Source: an uncultured Selenomonadaceae bacterium
GTDB lineage: Bacteria; Bacillota; Negativicutes; Selenomonadales; Selenomonadaceae
NCBI GenBank assembly: GCA_905235425.1
Contig: CAJOKY010000003.1
Coordinates: 1 to 30,860 of the forward strand
DNA: 30,860 nucleotides
Direction of reading: 5' to 3'
Shown here: positions 14,707-23,457 of the stretch, in pieces
Numbering within the stretch: the first letter of the stretch is position 1
Layout of the letters: every line of letters begins with the position of its first letter
The notes under the pieces: model-generated
The model's database searches: none
Seen by the model: only the letters and a program-made list of their open reading frames with translations
Told to the model about the DNA's origin: nothing
Made by a program: the position numbers and the translations under genes

Positions 14707-16041
14707 ATGGAATATGTCGGTCTGCTCGGCTTAATCGGCTTGATAGGATATTTTGCAAGCAGAAGTTTGAGTGACAAATTTAAAAATTTGCAAGGCACCG
14801 TACATGACACTGAATCAAGAATTACACGTAATAATGAATTTATCAGCGACTTGCAAAACGAACTTAATCGGTTAGGTACTCTGCTACAAAATTACGCGAC
14901 GCGTACCGATTTAAATAATTTTTCTGCTGACTTTTTACGCCAAATTAAAGGCGACTTGCAACGCGTTGAAAAAAGTCTTAATGCCGAATTGAAAAATTAT
15001 GCCGAACTTTCAAGCGTCAAAAATCTTGAAAATAAACTGTCTGACTTGCCGAAGACTTCTGATTTACAAAATTTACAAAGTGCATTGCAGGAGCTTAAGC
15101 GCAATATTGCCTCGTTGGAAGTCAGAATCAGCGACGGAAATTCCGAGCCGGATCGTTCACCTGTAAAAATTTTGGAGCAGCGTATTGCTACACTTGAGGC
15201 CGATAATCAAAATTTAGTCAAGAAAAATGCCGAGCTCTCCGCGCAGATTCTTCAACACCAAAATTATTTCACGCAAATTCAAACCACTTTCAACAATCAG
15301 CAAGCTTTTAATAAAAATCTTGAAAGTAACGTAGATACATTTTCTAAAGAAGTTGAACTGCAGAAAAAAATTAATGATGAGTTTGACGCGCGGATAAAAA
15401 AATTAGAATCTTTCAAAGAAACTCCCACATTAACAATTAAAGACTTTCACATAAAAAAAAGTAATCGCCTTTTTTTTACAAACGAACCGCGCGACGCTGA
15501 AAGAAGTTTGGCAACCGCTGAAAAGGTCACTGAAATAATTGACTTTCTGAAAAAATCCAATTTCTCTAAAAAAGAAAATTTTATTCAGCTCTTAGAAAAC
15601 TACTACCGCAATCTTCAAAAGTTCGCCGACAAGTTAAAGCGCGGCAAATTCGACGAAGATAATTTTTCGGAGGAGGCATCAAAGGCATTTTTTAGTGTCC
15701 TTTCAAAATATCTTCTTATGGCGCTACCCGTGTCAATTTATCGCGGCATAAAGGAAAATCCTGCTTTCTATGCGGCGTTTCTTAAAAAGATTAATTCATA
15801 CCTTGCTGCTTGTAACGTCTACACGGAACTTGTTGAGCCGAATAAACTTATGACGCATGGCGATCTTGAAAAAATGAACGTCATAAAAAAAACTACTGAT
15901 GTTAAGAATAAAGATAAACTCATTGATGAAGTTGAGCGCTTGCCATACTTTTTGGATTATTTGAACGAGGACGACGAAATTGAATATTGTAGCTTTGAAG
16001 GTACAATGACGGTAATGAAATTTGAAGGAGGTGCCAAATGA
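14707..16041 (+). CDS. Membrane-anchored long coiled-coil protein
   Basis: 444 aa. A short hydrophobic segment lies at residues 3-17 (YVGLLGLIGLIGYFA), followed by positively charged residues, consistent with an N-terminal membrane anchor with the rest in the cytoplasm. Residues about 20-240 are coiled coil with heptad spacing (LQNELNRLGTLLQNYATRTD, KNLENKLSDLPKTSDLQNL). Residues about 315-444 form a helical domain ending in LDYLNEDDEIEYCSFEGT, similar to the end of the preceding 281-aa protein. Its TGA overlaps the ATG of the next Hsp70 gene by 4 bp, implying coupled synthesis, and therefore probably a complex with that Hsp70. It may tether the chaperone or the injection apparatus to the inner membrane. 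GrpE-like architecture (coil then compact domain) is possible, but the GrpE motif itself is not visible. Confidence 0.7.
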   Translation: MEYVGLLGLIGLIGYFASRSLSDKFKNLQGTVHDTESRITRNNEFISDLQNELNRLGTLLQNYATRTDLNNFSADFLRQIKGDLQRVEKSLNAELKNYAELSSVKNLENKLSDLPKTSDLQNLQSALQELKRNIASLEVRISDGNSEPDRSPVKILEQRIATLEADNQNLVKKNAELSAQILQHQNYFTQIQTTFNNQQAFNKNLESNVDTFSKEVELQKKINDEFDARIKKLESFKETPTLTIKDFHIKKSNRLFFTNEPRDAERSLATAEKVTEIIDFLKKSNFSKKENFIQLLENYYRNLQKFADKLKRGKFDEDNFSEEASKAFFSVLSKYLLMALPVSIYRGIKENPAFYAAFLKKINSYLAACNVYTELVEPNKLMTHGDLEKMNVIKKTTDVKNKDKLIDEVERLPYFLDYLNEDDEIEYCSFEGTMTVMKFEGGAK

Positions 16042-17546
16042 AAGTTTATATCGGCATAGATTTCGGAGCATGCAATATAAAAGCTGTGCAAGTCAATTCA
16101 AATGGCAAGGCTAAAAAATTAAAGCTTAACAAAGATCAAAGCGGCAAAGAGTTCACACCAAATGTACTTCTCTACGAAAAAATTAAAGACAATATTGAAA
16201 TACACGTCGGACAAGGTGCAAAACGCAGCATTGATTATGAAAATAAAATTTGGCAGATAAAGCCGAAAATTTCACAGAAAACGTGGAGCAAGTATATTCA
16301 AAGTCTTGAACGTGATGTAACCGTTGCTGAGGCTGTAAAAAATATTTTTGCGTGGATTTGGAAAAATATTACTGAAAAATTTTCCAATGTTGATGAATTC
16401 GACGTAACAATAACCGTGCCTGTCTCTTTTTCCGAAGTGCAGAAAAATTTTATACAGCAAACAGCAGTTGAAATCGGGATTCCTGTTACCGGCATTGTAA
16501 ATGAACCCTTTGCCGCAATGTTTTCATTGGAAAATTTCTTTGATGAGAAAAAGGATCAGACGGTTTTAATTTTCGATTTCGGCGGCTCGACGCTTGATTT
16601 AAGTTTATTTAGAATTGAACATAGCGACGACGCTGTAAAGGTTACGGAACTTGCGGCGGCAGGTTTAAAGTTCGGCGGCATTGACATTGACGAAGAAATT
16701 TTTAAAAATATCATAAGCGTTAAATTTGCTGATGATATAAAAGAAATTTTGGATAGCGGCGCGTCGAAAAATGTCGTGATGCAGGAAATTGAAACGATTA
16801 AAGAAAATATTTTTTCTGAAGACGGCGAAGACTCCGCGCAGGGATTTCCGGTAGACAAACGCGGCGGCATTCATACATTGACCGTAGAGCGCGCCGAAAT
16901 TATTTCAATGATTGATAAAATGAAAATCAACGAAAAAATCGTTGCACTTCTTGATGAACTTTTGGAAGACGCCAAAATTGACAAAAGCGAAGTCACATCT
17001 GTTAAACCTTTCGGCGGAACTTCAATGATTGATAATTTTCTGCATATGTTGACTGATTATTTTGGTGACGATATTTTTGACTGTGCAGATTTTGAAAAAG
17101 AAGATATTTATATGAGCGTGGCGACCGGTGCGGCAATGTACCGTTATATGACGGACAAAGAAAGCGGCAACGTCATTATTCGCAACACCGTGCCGTACAA
17201 TATCGGTCTTTGTTCCAATCAAAGGTTTGTGCGCTATGTTAATCGTAATCAACTTAGCGGCTGGGTGTCGTTGAAACAACCAATTTCAATTTCCGAGCTT
17301 GATAAAAATAATTGGCGCGTCGATGTCTATCAAAGTTTCAGCAATGAATGTGATTTGCCGCAGGACAGCGAAGACGTTATTTATATCGGCAATGTGCAAC
17401 TTGATAAAAATCTCTACAGCGTAAAAGACGCAATTCTTTTCACTATGTCGCCGGACGGCAAGGGAAATATCACCATGAAATTTTATGAATTTCCGCTCGG
17501 CGGTGATGAAAAATTGATAGAAGAAAAAATTGTGAAGGTGGGATAA
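16038..17546 (+). CDS. Divergent Hsp70-like ATPase
   Basis: 502 aa. Hsp70/actin fold: phosphate-1 loop IGIDFGACNIKAV (5-17), EPFAAMFSLE, phosphate-2 loop IFDFGGSTLDLSL (Asp 180) and adenosine region KPFGGTSMID (Gly 326). The loops deviate from DnaK: GTTNT is replaced by GACNI and GGGT by GGST, so ATP turnover could be altered although the Asp and Gly residues are kept. Lysines at 75 and 77 lie near where DnaK has its catalytic Lys 70. From about 385 a beta-rich part resembles a reduced substrate-binding domain; there is no helical lid. It starts inside the stop of the membrane-anchored coiled-coil gene. Together with the 527-aa and 687-aa proteins it makes three separate short Hsp70s in about 8 kb. 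Confidence 0.8.
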   Translation: MKVYIGIDFGACNIKAVQVNSNGKAKKLKLNKDQSGKEFTPNVLLYEKIKDNIEIHVGQGAKRSIDYENKIWQIKPKISQKTWSKYIQSLERDVTVAEAVKNIFAWIWKNITEKFSNVDEFDVTITVPVSFSEVQKNFIQQTAVEIGIPVTGIVNEPFAAMFSLENFFDEKKDQTVLIFDFGGSTLDLSLFRIEHSDDAVKVTELAAAGLKFGGIDIDEEIFKNIISVKFADDIKEILDSGASKNVVMQEIETIKENIFSEDGEDSAQGFPVDKRGGIHTLTVERAEIISMIDKMKINEKIVALLDELLEDAKIDKSEVTSVKPFGGTSMIDNFLHMLTDYFGDDIFDCADFEKEDIYMSVATGAAMYRYMTDKESGNVIIRNTVPYNIGLCSNQRFVRYVNRNQLSGWVSLKQPISISELDKNNWRVDVYQSFSNECDLPQDSEDVIYIGNVQLDKNLYSVKDAILFTMSPDGKGNITMKFYEFPLGGDEKLIEEKIVKVG

Positions 17547-17550
17547 ATTT

Positions 17551-17724
17551 ATGGAAGATTACAGCAAGGAAAATTTGGAAAAAATTTACAGTTACGCCAA
17601 TAAAATTTTGGATCAACTTGAAAAATCTGCCGACCAAAAAAATAACGATTTGGAAGATGCCAAGCGTCGCTTTGACAATCTGCGCGGCAATTTGCAGGCT
17701 GTTTTAAATAATACTGTAAAGTAA
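17551..17724 (+). CDS. Small coiled-coil protein (57 aa)
   Basis: Begins with ATG 17551 after AAGGTGGG at 17535-17542 and ends with TAA at 17722-17724. The product is almost entirely one amphipathic, highly charged helix (NLEKIYSYANKILDQLEKSA, then DLEDAKRRFDNLRGNLQAVL). It has the same reading direction and spacing as its neighbours (4 bp after the Hsp70 stop) and supplies the SD of the next gene at its 3' end. Function unknown; possibly a small partner of the following coiled-coil protein or of the preceding Hsp70. Confidence 0.65.
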   Translation: MEDYSKENLEKIYSYANKILDQLEKSADQKNNDLEDAKRRFDNLRGNLQAVLNNTVK

Positions 17725-17736
17725 GGAGTGAACATT

Positions 17737-18474
17737 TTGGACGCAAATTTTGATGAGAAAAAGGCGTTTGAAGATTTAAAAATCGCTTTGAAATATCTTC
17801 ACGATTTTGCCAACTACTATTACGCCGAAATGGAGAAGGCGCAGGAGTTGTGCGCTGAAAAAGATCGTGAGCTTGCCGATTTAAAAAAGCAGTACGACGC
17901 CGACCGCGTTAAGACCGATAATAGCCATAAAGAGGCTTTACAGGCTAAGGACGATGAAATTTCCTATTTGGAAGAAAAAATTTTCGCGCAGGCTGAAAGT
18001 TTTAAAGCGCATTTAAAAGAATACGGCGATTACAATATGCAGTTGACGCAGGAACTTGAAAGATTACGCGCAGATTTGGATAGCAAGGAAAATAGGCTTA
18101 ATAAGCTTGCCGATAGACTGAAGGATGAACAAGCTCAGCTTAACAAAGACCGCACAGCTTTAAAAACAGAGCGCGATAATTTTGAGGCGGATAAACAATC
18201 TTATGAAGAAAAATTTTTCAACTACAAGAGTATGGAAAAGCAGATTGAAAATTTTGACGCGGAGCGGCGCAGCTTTAAAAAGAAAATTGATGAACTTGAA
18301 CAGTCGCTTGACCAAAAAGATGATTATTGGCAGAATGAACTTGATACCGTCAAAAGGGAAAGAGATACTCTGAGTACAAAAGTTGCCAATTTACAAGGAC
18401 AACTTTACGACTATGCTCACAAACAAACTGCCGAAAATTACAACGGCTACAATGATTCTCATAAAGGTTTTTGA
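17737..18474 (+). CDS. Coiled-coil protein of unknown function
   Basis: 245 aa from the TTG at 17737, which lies 8 bases after AAGGAG (17723-17728); the GTG at 17728 overlaps that site and is less likely. Nearly the whole chain from about 20 to 230 is a continuous coiled coil dense in Glu, Lys, Asp, Arg and Leu (ELADLKKQYDADR, LQAKDDEISYLEEKI, LTQELERLRADLDSKENRL). The tail is Tyr/Asn-rich (YDYAHKQTAENYNGYNDSH). No membrane segment. Long coiled coils next to Hsp70s recall nucleotide exchange factors or tethers, but there is no GrpE motif here. Sits 24 bp before the DnaK-VWA fusion gene and is presumably part of the same transcript. Confidence 0.75.
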   Translation: MDANFDEKKAFEDLKIALKYLHDFANYYYAEMEKAQELCAEKDRELADLKKQYDADRVKTDNSHKEALQAKDDEISYLEEKIFAQAESFKAHLKEYGDYNMQLTQELERLRADLDSKENRLNKLADRLKDEQAQLNKDRTALKTERDNFEADKQSYEEKFFNYKSMEKQIENFDAERRSFKKKIDELEQSLDQKDDYWQNELDTVKRERDTLSTKVANLQGQLYDYAHKQTAENYNGYNDSHKGF

Positions 18475-18498
18475 TAATATAAATGGAGAAGTGAATGT

Positions 18499-20562
18499 AT
18501 GAGCGAAGAAATGTTTATCGGCATTGACTTGGGTACAACGAATACTCTTGCGTGCTATTTGAAAAACGGAAAACCGAAGTTAATTAGTTTCGGCGGCAAG
18601 AATATGTTGCCTTCCATTTTGGCAATCGACGAAGATCAAATTTTAGTCGGCAAAGTGGCAAAAAATATTTGGAAAACCAATCCCAACAACGCAATTCGTT
18701 CCTCCAAAACCTATATGGCAGACCCTAAAAAGACGTGGACTATTGGCGGCAAAACCTTCACGCCGACGCAAGTTGCCACCGAAATTTTGAAAGAAGTTAA
18801 AGCAAAAGTACTTAAGAAAATGGGCTGTTCAGCGGACACAAAAATTTCTGCCGTTATCACAGTTCCGGCGTACTTTACCGGCAATCAGAAAGATGAAACA
18901 AAAAAAGCCGGTGAAGCGGCAGGGCTTAACGTCATACAAATTATTACCGAGCCTATGGCGGCGGCAGTTGCGGCAGTTCGTGAACTTGAATTGGACGAAA
19001 AAATTTTTGTGGTCGATTTAGGCGGCGGTACATTCGACATCAGCGTTTTGCAAGCTGACCAAAAAAATCACATTTATCGCGCATTGGATATTGACGGCGA
19101 TAAAAGACTCGGCGGCGATGACTTCGATAAATTGCTTTACGATTACTTTATCAAGTTTATTCAAGAAGAAGTGGTAATAGACCTTTCCAATTTAAAAAAG
19201 TCAGGACTTAGTGAAAACGAATACTACTCCATGACGGGGCGTATAAGTGATGCGGCAGAGATAGCTAAAATAGATTTAAGCAGTGCCGACAGTTGCAAAG
19301 TTAATGTACCTAATCTGTTTCACTACAACGGCAAAACTTACGATTTTATCTACGAATTGACGCGTGAAGAATTTGAAAATATCTGCCAACCGCTTTTCGA
19401 CAAAATTATTTCGCGTATAAAAAAGTTTATTGATGAAAGTGACAAATTCAAAGTCAGCGAAATTGGCGCGGTAATTCTTGCAGGCGGCAGTTGCTACATT
19501 CCTAAAGTAAAATCGGAAGTTGAAAAAATCTTTAAAAAGAAGGCAGATTCTCAACTTGATTTAGATACGCTTGTTGTAGTCGGTGCCGGAATCGTTGCCA
19601 ATTCCAGCAATATTCTTACCGGAGATTCACCAAATAAACCCGGAACTGAACTTAAACCTATTGACATACTTGCACATTCTTTAGGAATCGAAGTCATTTC
19701 ACCGGACAAGAAAAAATATATTCTGTCAAAAATTTTGGAAAAAGGTACACCGTATCCCTGCGAATCATCTAAAATCTATACTACCGTATATGATAATCAA
19801 ACGATTGTACCGATTTACATTTATGAAGCAGGTCCCGACGCTGAAAACATTGAAGATATCGACGCTCACGAATATTACGGCAATGTTTCACTGCAAAATA
19901 TTCCGCCTGCACCGGCAGGAGTGCCAAAAATAAAAGTTACATTCAGCTACGATAAAAACGGCACGGTCGTAGTTGCAGCGCAGGACGAAAACAGCGGCGT
20001 AAGCAATATTGTCGAAATTAAAAAGGGTGATAAAGCGTCAATAGATTTTATGTTGCTTTTGGACGTTTCCGGCAGTATGTCCGGCTCACCTATTCGTGAG
20101 GCTAAACAAGCTTGTGAAACGCTTTTTACCGATATGATTGATTTCGACATTCACCAAATGGGCTTTATAACTTTTGAGTCATATACAAGGCGTCTTGTAC
20201 CTTTGACGCAGGATAAAAATCAATTGAAAAATGCATTGAGTAATGTAAGTGCCGGCGGCGGTACCAATTTAGCAGACGCTTTACGCTGCGCGGACGAAGA
20301 TTTAACAGGCAGCTCTAACAAAAAAGTTGTGATAATTGTCACGGACGGTCAACCTTTTGATGAAAATTTGGTTTTGAATTATGCCAAAAAAATGAAGGAT
20401 TCAGGCATTCGCATTGTAACGATAGGCGCGGGTGATGATATCGGCGAAAACTTTATTCAAAGCGTTTCAAGCAGTCCCAAAGACGCTTATAAAATTAATG
20501 ATATGTCCGAGTTGCAGAAAACTTTGGAAAGGGCGATAATTATACTTACGGAAGCGAGATAG
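18499..20562 (+). CDS. DnaK-VWA fusion: Hsp70 whose lid is replaced by a von Willebrand A domain
   Basis: 687 aa. The Hsp70 ATPase part is very close to DnaK: IGIDLGTTNTLA (7-18), Lys 70, EPMAAAVAA, VDLGGGTFDISV (Asp 173), LAGGSCYIP (327-335). A full peptide-binding beta domain follows (about 385-510) with HSLGIEV, NIPPAPAGVPKIKVTF and QDENSGVSN, all strongly DnaK-like. At about 515, where DnaK has its helical lid, a VWA domain begins: DVSGSMSGS (522-530), Thr 589 in GGGTN and Asp 616 in TDGQ form a complete MIDAS metal site. VWA domains bind protein ligands through the metal; here it may recruit a specific client or scaffold. Most conserved of the five Hsp70s in the window. Cytosolic, no signal peptide. 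Confidence 0.9.
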   Translation: MSEEMFIGIDLGTTNTLACYLKNGKPKLISFGGKNMLPSILAIDEDQILVGKVAKNIWKTNPNNAIRSSKTYMADPKKTWTIGGKTFTPTQVATEILKEVKAKVLKKMGCSADTKISAVITVPAYFTGNQKDETKKAGEAAGLNVIQIITEPMAAAVAAVRELELDEKIFVVDLGGGTFDISVLQADQKNHIYRALDIDGDKRLGGDDFDKLLYDYFIKFIQEEVVIDLSNLKKSGLSENEYYSMTGRISDAAEIAKIDLSSADSCKVNVPNLFHYNGKTYDFIYELTREEFENICQPLFDKIISRIKKFIDESDKFKVSEIGAVILAGGSCYIPKVKSEVEKIFKKKADSQLDLDTLVVVGAGIVANSSNILTGDSPNKPGTELKPIDILAHSLGIEVISPDKKKYILSKILEKGTPYPCESSKIYTTVYDNQTIVPIYIYEAGPDAENIEDIDAHEYYGNVSLQNIPPAPAGVPKIKVTFSYDKNGTVVVAAQDENSGVSNIVEIKKGDKASIDFMLLLDVSGSMSGSPIREAKQACETLFTDMIDFDIHQMGFITFESYTRRLVPLTQDKNQLKNALSNVSAGGGTNLADALRCADEDLTGSSNKKVVIIVTDGQPFDENLVLNYAKKMKDSGIRIVTIGAGDDIGENFIQSVSSSPKDAYKINDMSELQKTLERAIIILTEAR

Positions 20563-20574
20563 GAGTTGATGTAA

Positions 20575-23454
20575 ATGGAGAAGGTAAAGTACAAAGGTAA
20601 ATTTATTTCTGTAGAAGATTTTTTCAAAGAAATTTTCGGCGAAGTTCCGACTCAAAAAATTAATACCAGCATTGACGAGCTGAAGAGTTATGCCAACGCA
20701 GATATTTTCAGCGACGACGATTTGGCAAATTTGCAGACTGTTAAAACCGCGAAGGATTTGGACAATTTTATCAATAATCCCAAAACTCATAACTTGGAAG
20801 TGAAAGATTTTCTGAAAACGTGTCTTAATCTGAAAAATATTCCTTTCATTGACAGAGCGTTTTCGTCTTGCAACAAGACTCACGTCACCTTAATTTTTTC
20901 AGCTATTTTTGATTTCGGTGAAACTCCTCCACCTCCTCCGCCTCTTCCAACTACGACGCCGGAATTTGATTTGTATTCAATGCAACAAATTTTGAACCGG
21001 TGCCAATTTACCGTACGTGATGACATTGACGTTACGCAGTTTGAATTAACTGAAAGAATGCCTGTCACGCTGATGAATGATTTCTACATGATTATTCCGC
21101 AAGATTTGAATATCTACTACGGCACTGTGGCTGTCATTACTAAAAATGCGCCGAATGAAGTTGCGGCGGTAGGATGTCTGCAACTTTACGAAGGCAAAAC
21201 GCATATTATTTTGAAGGCTGAAAATATTGACTACAATTTTTTCAAGGAGCAGACCGCATTTTATATTGTGCTTTTCCCGCAGGACGCGCAGGAGCAACTT
21301 GAAAAAAATCAAAGTTACAGCGGCGAAGTTTACTTGACTGAAACTCAAATAGATTTAAAGCAGCTTGAAAAATCGAAAACTACGCTTTGCATAGATTTCG
21401 GTACCAGCAACACGACGATAGGCACTTACGGCGTAAAAAATTCTACTGCCAATAGTCAAGAGATTTTACCGGAAATTGTGGAATTTCTTGATGAGACCGG
21501 CGACGAACCGCAGAAAAGAAAAATGTTGCCGACCGTTGTTTATATCGAGTCATTCAAAGGTGATCGGATTAAATATCTTTTCGGCTACGAGGCTTTAAAG
21601 CGCGTCATTGAAAAGGATTACAATCCCGATGCATCGGTTTTCTACGAGATTAAGCGCTGGATTAACAGCATTGATGAAGAAGAAAACGTGACTGATGAAA
21701 AAGGTCTTAAGACCAAAATTTCACACCGCGAAATTATTAATGCGTACCTTGAACACGTGTTGAATTTAGCCGAGCAATATTTTGAACGCAGATTTACGAA
21801 GTTGCACTTTACCGCGCCGGTTAAACTCAAAGACAGCTTTATTGCTGAAATGACAAAAATGTTTGGCAATGACGAGAGGACGGTACTTAGTGCAGGTGAA
21901 TCAATCGATGAAGGCATTGCCATTATTTACAATCACGTTGCCGAACAGATGAAGAAAAAAGTTCGTGAAAAGGAAAACGCCAAAAATAAAAAAGCTATGT
22001 ATTCTGATGACAAGGCGCAAAAAGTTTTAATAATAGACTGCGGCGGCGGCACGACGGATTTGGCAAGTTGCGAATACACTTTAAATACTGAAGGCTACAG
22101 CAAATCAATAAATATCGTCACGCGCTTTGAAAACGGCGATTCCAATTTCGGCGGCAACAATATCACGTTTAGAATTTTTCAGCTGTTGAAAATTAAATTG
22201 GCTCAAAAGTTAAATGGCAGTACGGAAGAAATTTCTGTACAAAAGTTGATTGAGGACGAAAATAAACTCCTCATTGAAATTGATAAAAATCACGCAGAAA
22301 ATACGCCGCCTAAAGATGACAGAAAACTTTGCTATGAAAAATTTGATAAGCAATACGAATTGGCAGAAAAGTTTGTGCCGACTAAATTTGCTCAAGAAAA
22401 TGTACTTCGTAAAAAAAGTAATTTTAAAAGAAATTTCTACTATCTTTGGCAAATGGCAGAGGCGTACAAAGTTCAATTCTACCGTGCCGGTAATTTTGTT
22501 TCAGTAGATTTTTCCGATCCCGAAGACAGAAAAATTGGCATTCCCGACGACAATAAATATTATCTCTATGTCAGACATAGTGAAGACGGCGAATTGGAAA
22601 AAATGATGAACCCGATGAGCGGCATTGTAGTCACGAACAACGAAATTCACCGCCTTTTGTACGCGGATATTTATGCGTTGTTGAAAAATGTACTGTACTC
22701 CTACGACACAAGCAATAATGAACAGGAACTTTTGAAGTATAATCACTACAAACTTTCGGGACAATCCTGCAAGATTACTCTTTTCAATGAACTGCTTAAA
22801 GAATTTATTCCGGGCAAATATCTGCGTTACGGTGAAAATAAAAACGACTCTTTCGACAGTATCGAACTCAAACTCGCCTGCATTAACGGCAGTATCTACT
22901 ATATGCGTGATACCGAATATGGAGAAATTAAGCCGTATATCAAAATGGAGACGCCTAATTTGATTTACGACATTGGCAAGTTAAATGTCGGCGGCAATGT
23001 TGAACTTTATATGTTGAAAAGCCGCGAAGAAAACATTGAGCCGACTGTTGACGTAATCTCGTCGGAGGCGCGTCTTGTAAGGTACACCGTCATTTCTCAA
23101 AATGGCAAACGTCAAAATACATTCGACTTTGAAATTGAAAGAGGGAACGAGACAAAGACAACTACCCTTGATATAATAAATGCCATAGCGTGGCGCTCCA
23201 ATGATGAGAACGGCGAAATAGGCAGGTACGTAACTGATAAATTGCTGAGCATTGACTTAAACAAAGAAAATCTTGAAAATGTTTTTGCGCTTTTTACAAT
23301 TCCTTCCAAAAACGGCTACGGCTTTTACGTTTACTGCGTGAAAGTTCAGAATCAAGGTGATAGTGTGCGCTATTTTTGGACGCAGACGCAGGGACCGCAA
23401 TATTATTCATTTGAAAACACAGCGCTGGAAACGTTCTTTAATGGAGATAGATAA
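20575..23454 (+). CDS. Large Hsp70-like ATPase with N-terminal extension and polyproline linker
   Basis: 959 aa. Residues 1-110 form a helical domain, then a polyproline linker at about 115-130 (TPPPPPPLPTTTP), then a beta-rich domain to about 260. The Hsp70/actin core follows: CIDFGTSNTTIGTY (Asp 274), IIDCGGGTTDLAS (Asp 488) and LSGQSCKITLF (about 727-737) as the adenosine motif. A large helical, Lys/Glu-rich insert lies between the last two (about 540-600). The C-terminal 200 residues are beta-rich. Similar in design to the 1067-aa protein (extra N-terminal module before the ATPase, oversize core), so they may be distant paralogues. SD TAGGAG upstream. Other possibility: a SrfB-like protein; I cannot distinguish this by eye. 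Confidence 0.8.
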   Translation: MEKVKYKGKFISVEDFFKEIFGEVPTQKINTSIDELKSYANADIFSDDDLANLQTVKTAKDLDNFINNPKTHNLEVKDFLKTCLNLKNIPFIDRAFSSCNKTHVTLIFSAIFDFGETPPPPPPLPTTTPEFDLYSMQQILNRCQFTVRDDIDVTQFELTERMPVTLMNDFYMIIPQDLNIYYGTVAVITKNAPNEVAAVGCLQLYEGKTHIILKAENIDYNFFKEQTAFYIVLFPQDAQEQLEKNQSYSGEVYLTETQIDLKQLEKSKTTLCIDFGTSNTTIGTYGVKNSTANSQEILPEIVEFLDETGDEPQKRKMLPTVVYIESFKGDRIKYLFGYEALKRVIEKDYNPDASVFYEIKRWINSIDEEENVTDEKGLKTKISHREIINAYLEHVLNLAEQYFERRFTKLHFTAPVKLKDSFIAEMTKMFGNDERTVLSAGESIDEGIAIIYNHVAEQMKKKVREKENAKNKKAMYSDDKAQKVLIIDCGGGTTDLASCEYTLNTEGYSKSINIVTRFENGDSNFGGNNITFRIFQLLKIKLAQKLNGSTEEISVQKLIEDENKLLIEIDKNHAENTPPKDDRKLCYEKFDKQYELAEKFVPTKFAQENVLRKKSNFKRNFYYLWQMAEAYKVQFYRAGNFVSVDFSDPEDRKIGIPDDNKYYLYVRHSEDGELEKMMNPMSGIVVTNNEIHRLLYADIYALLKNVLYSYDTSNNEQELLKYNHYKLSGQSCKITLFNELLKEFIPGKYLRYGENKNDSFDSIELKLACINGSIYYMRDTEYGEIKPYIKMETPNLIYDIGKLNVGGNVELYMLKSREENIEPTVDVISSEARLVRYTVISQNGKRQNTFDFEIERGNETKTTTLDIINAIAWRSNDENGEIGRYVTDKLLSIDLNKENLENVFALFTIPSKNGYGFYVYCVKVQNQGDSVRYFWTQTQGPQYYSFENTALETFFNGDR

Positions 23455-23457
23455 TTT

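Noticed and set aside
12263..20562. Housekeeping dnaK operon (hrcA-grpE-dnaK-dnaJ)
   Set aside because: The Hsp70s lack the normal lid, there are several of them, and no hrcA or dnaJ (HPD motif) is present; the GrpE-like gene is far from the most DnaK-like one.
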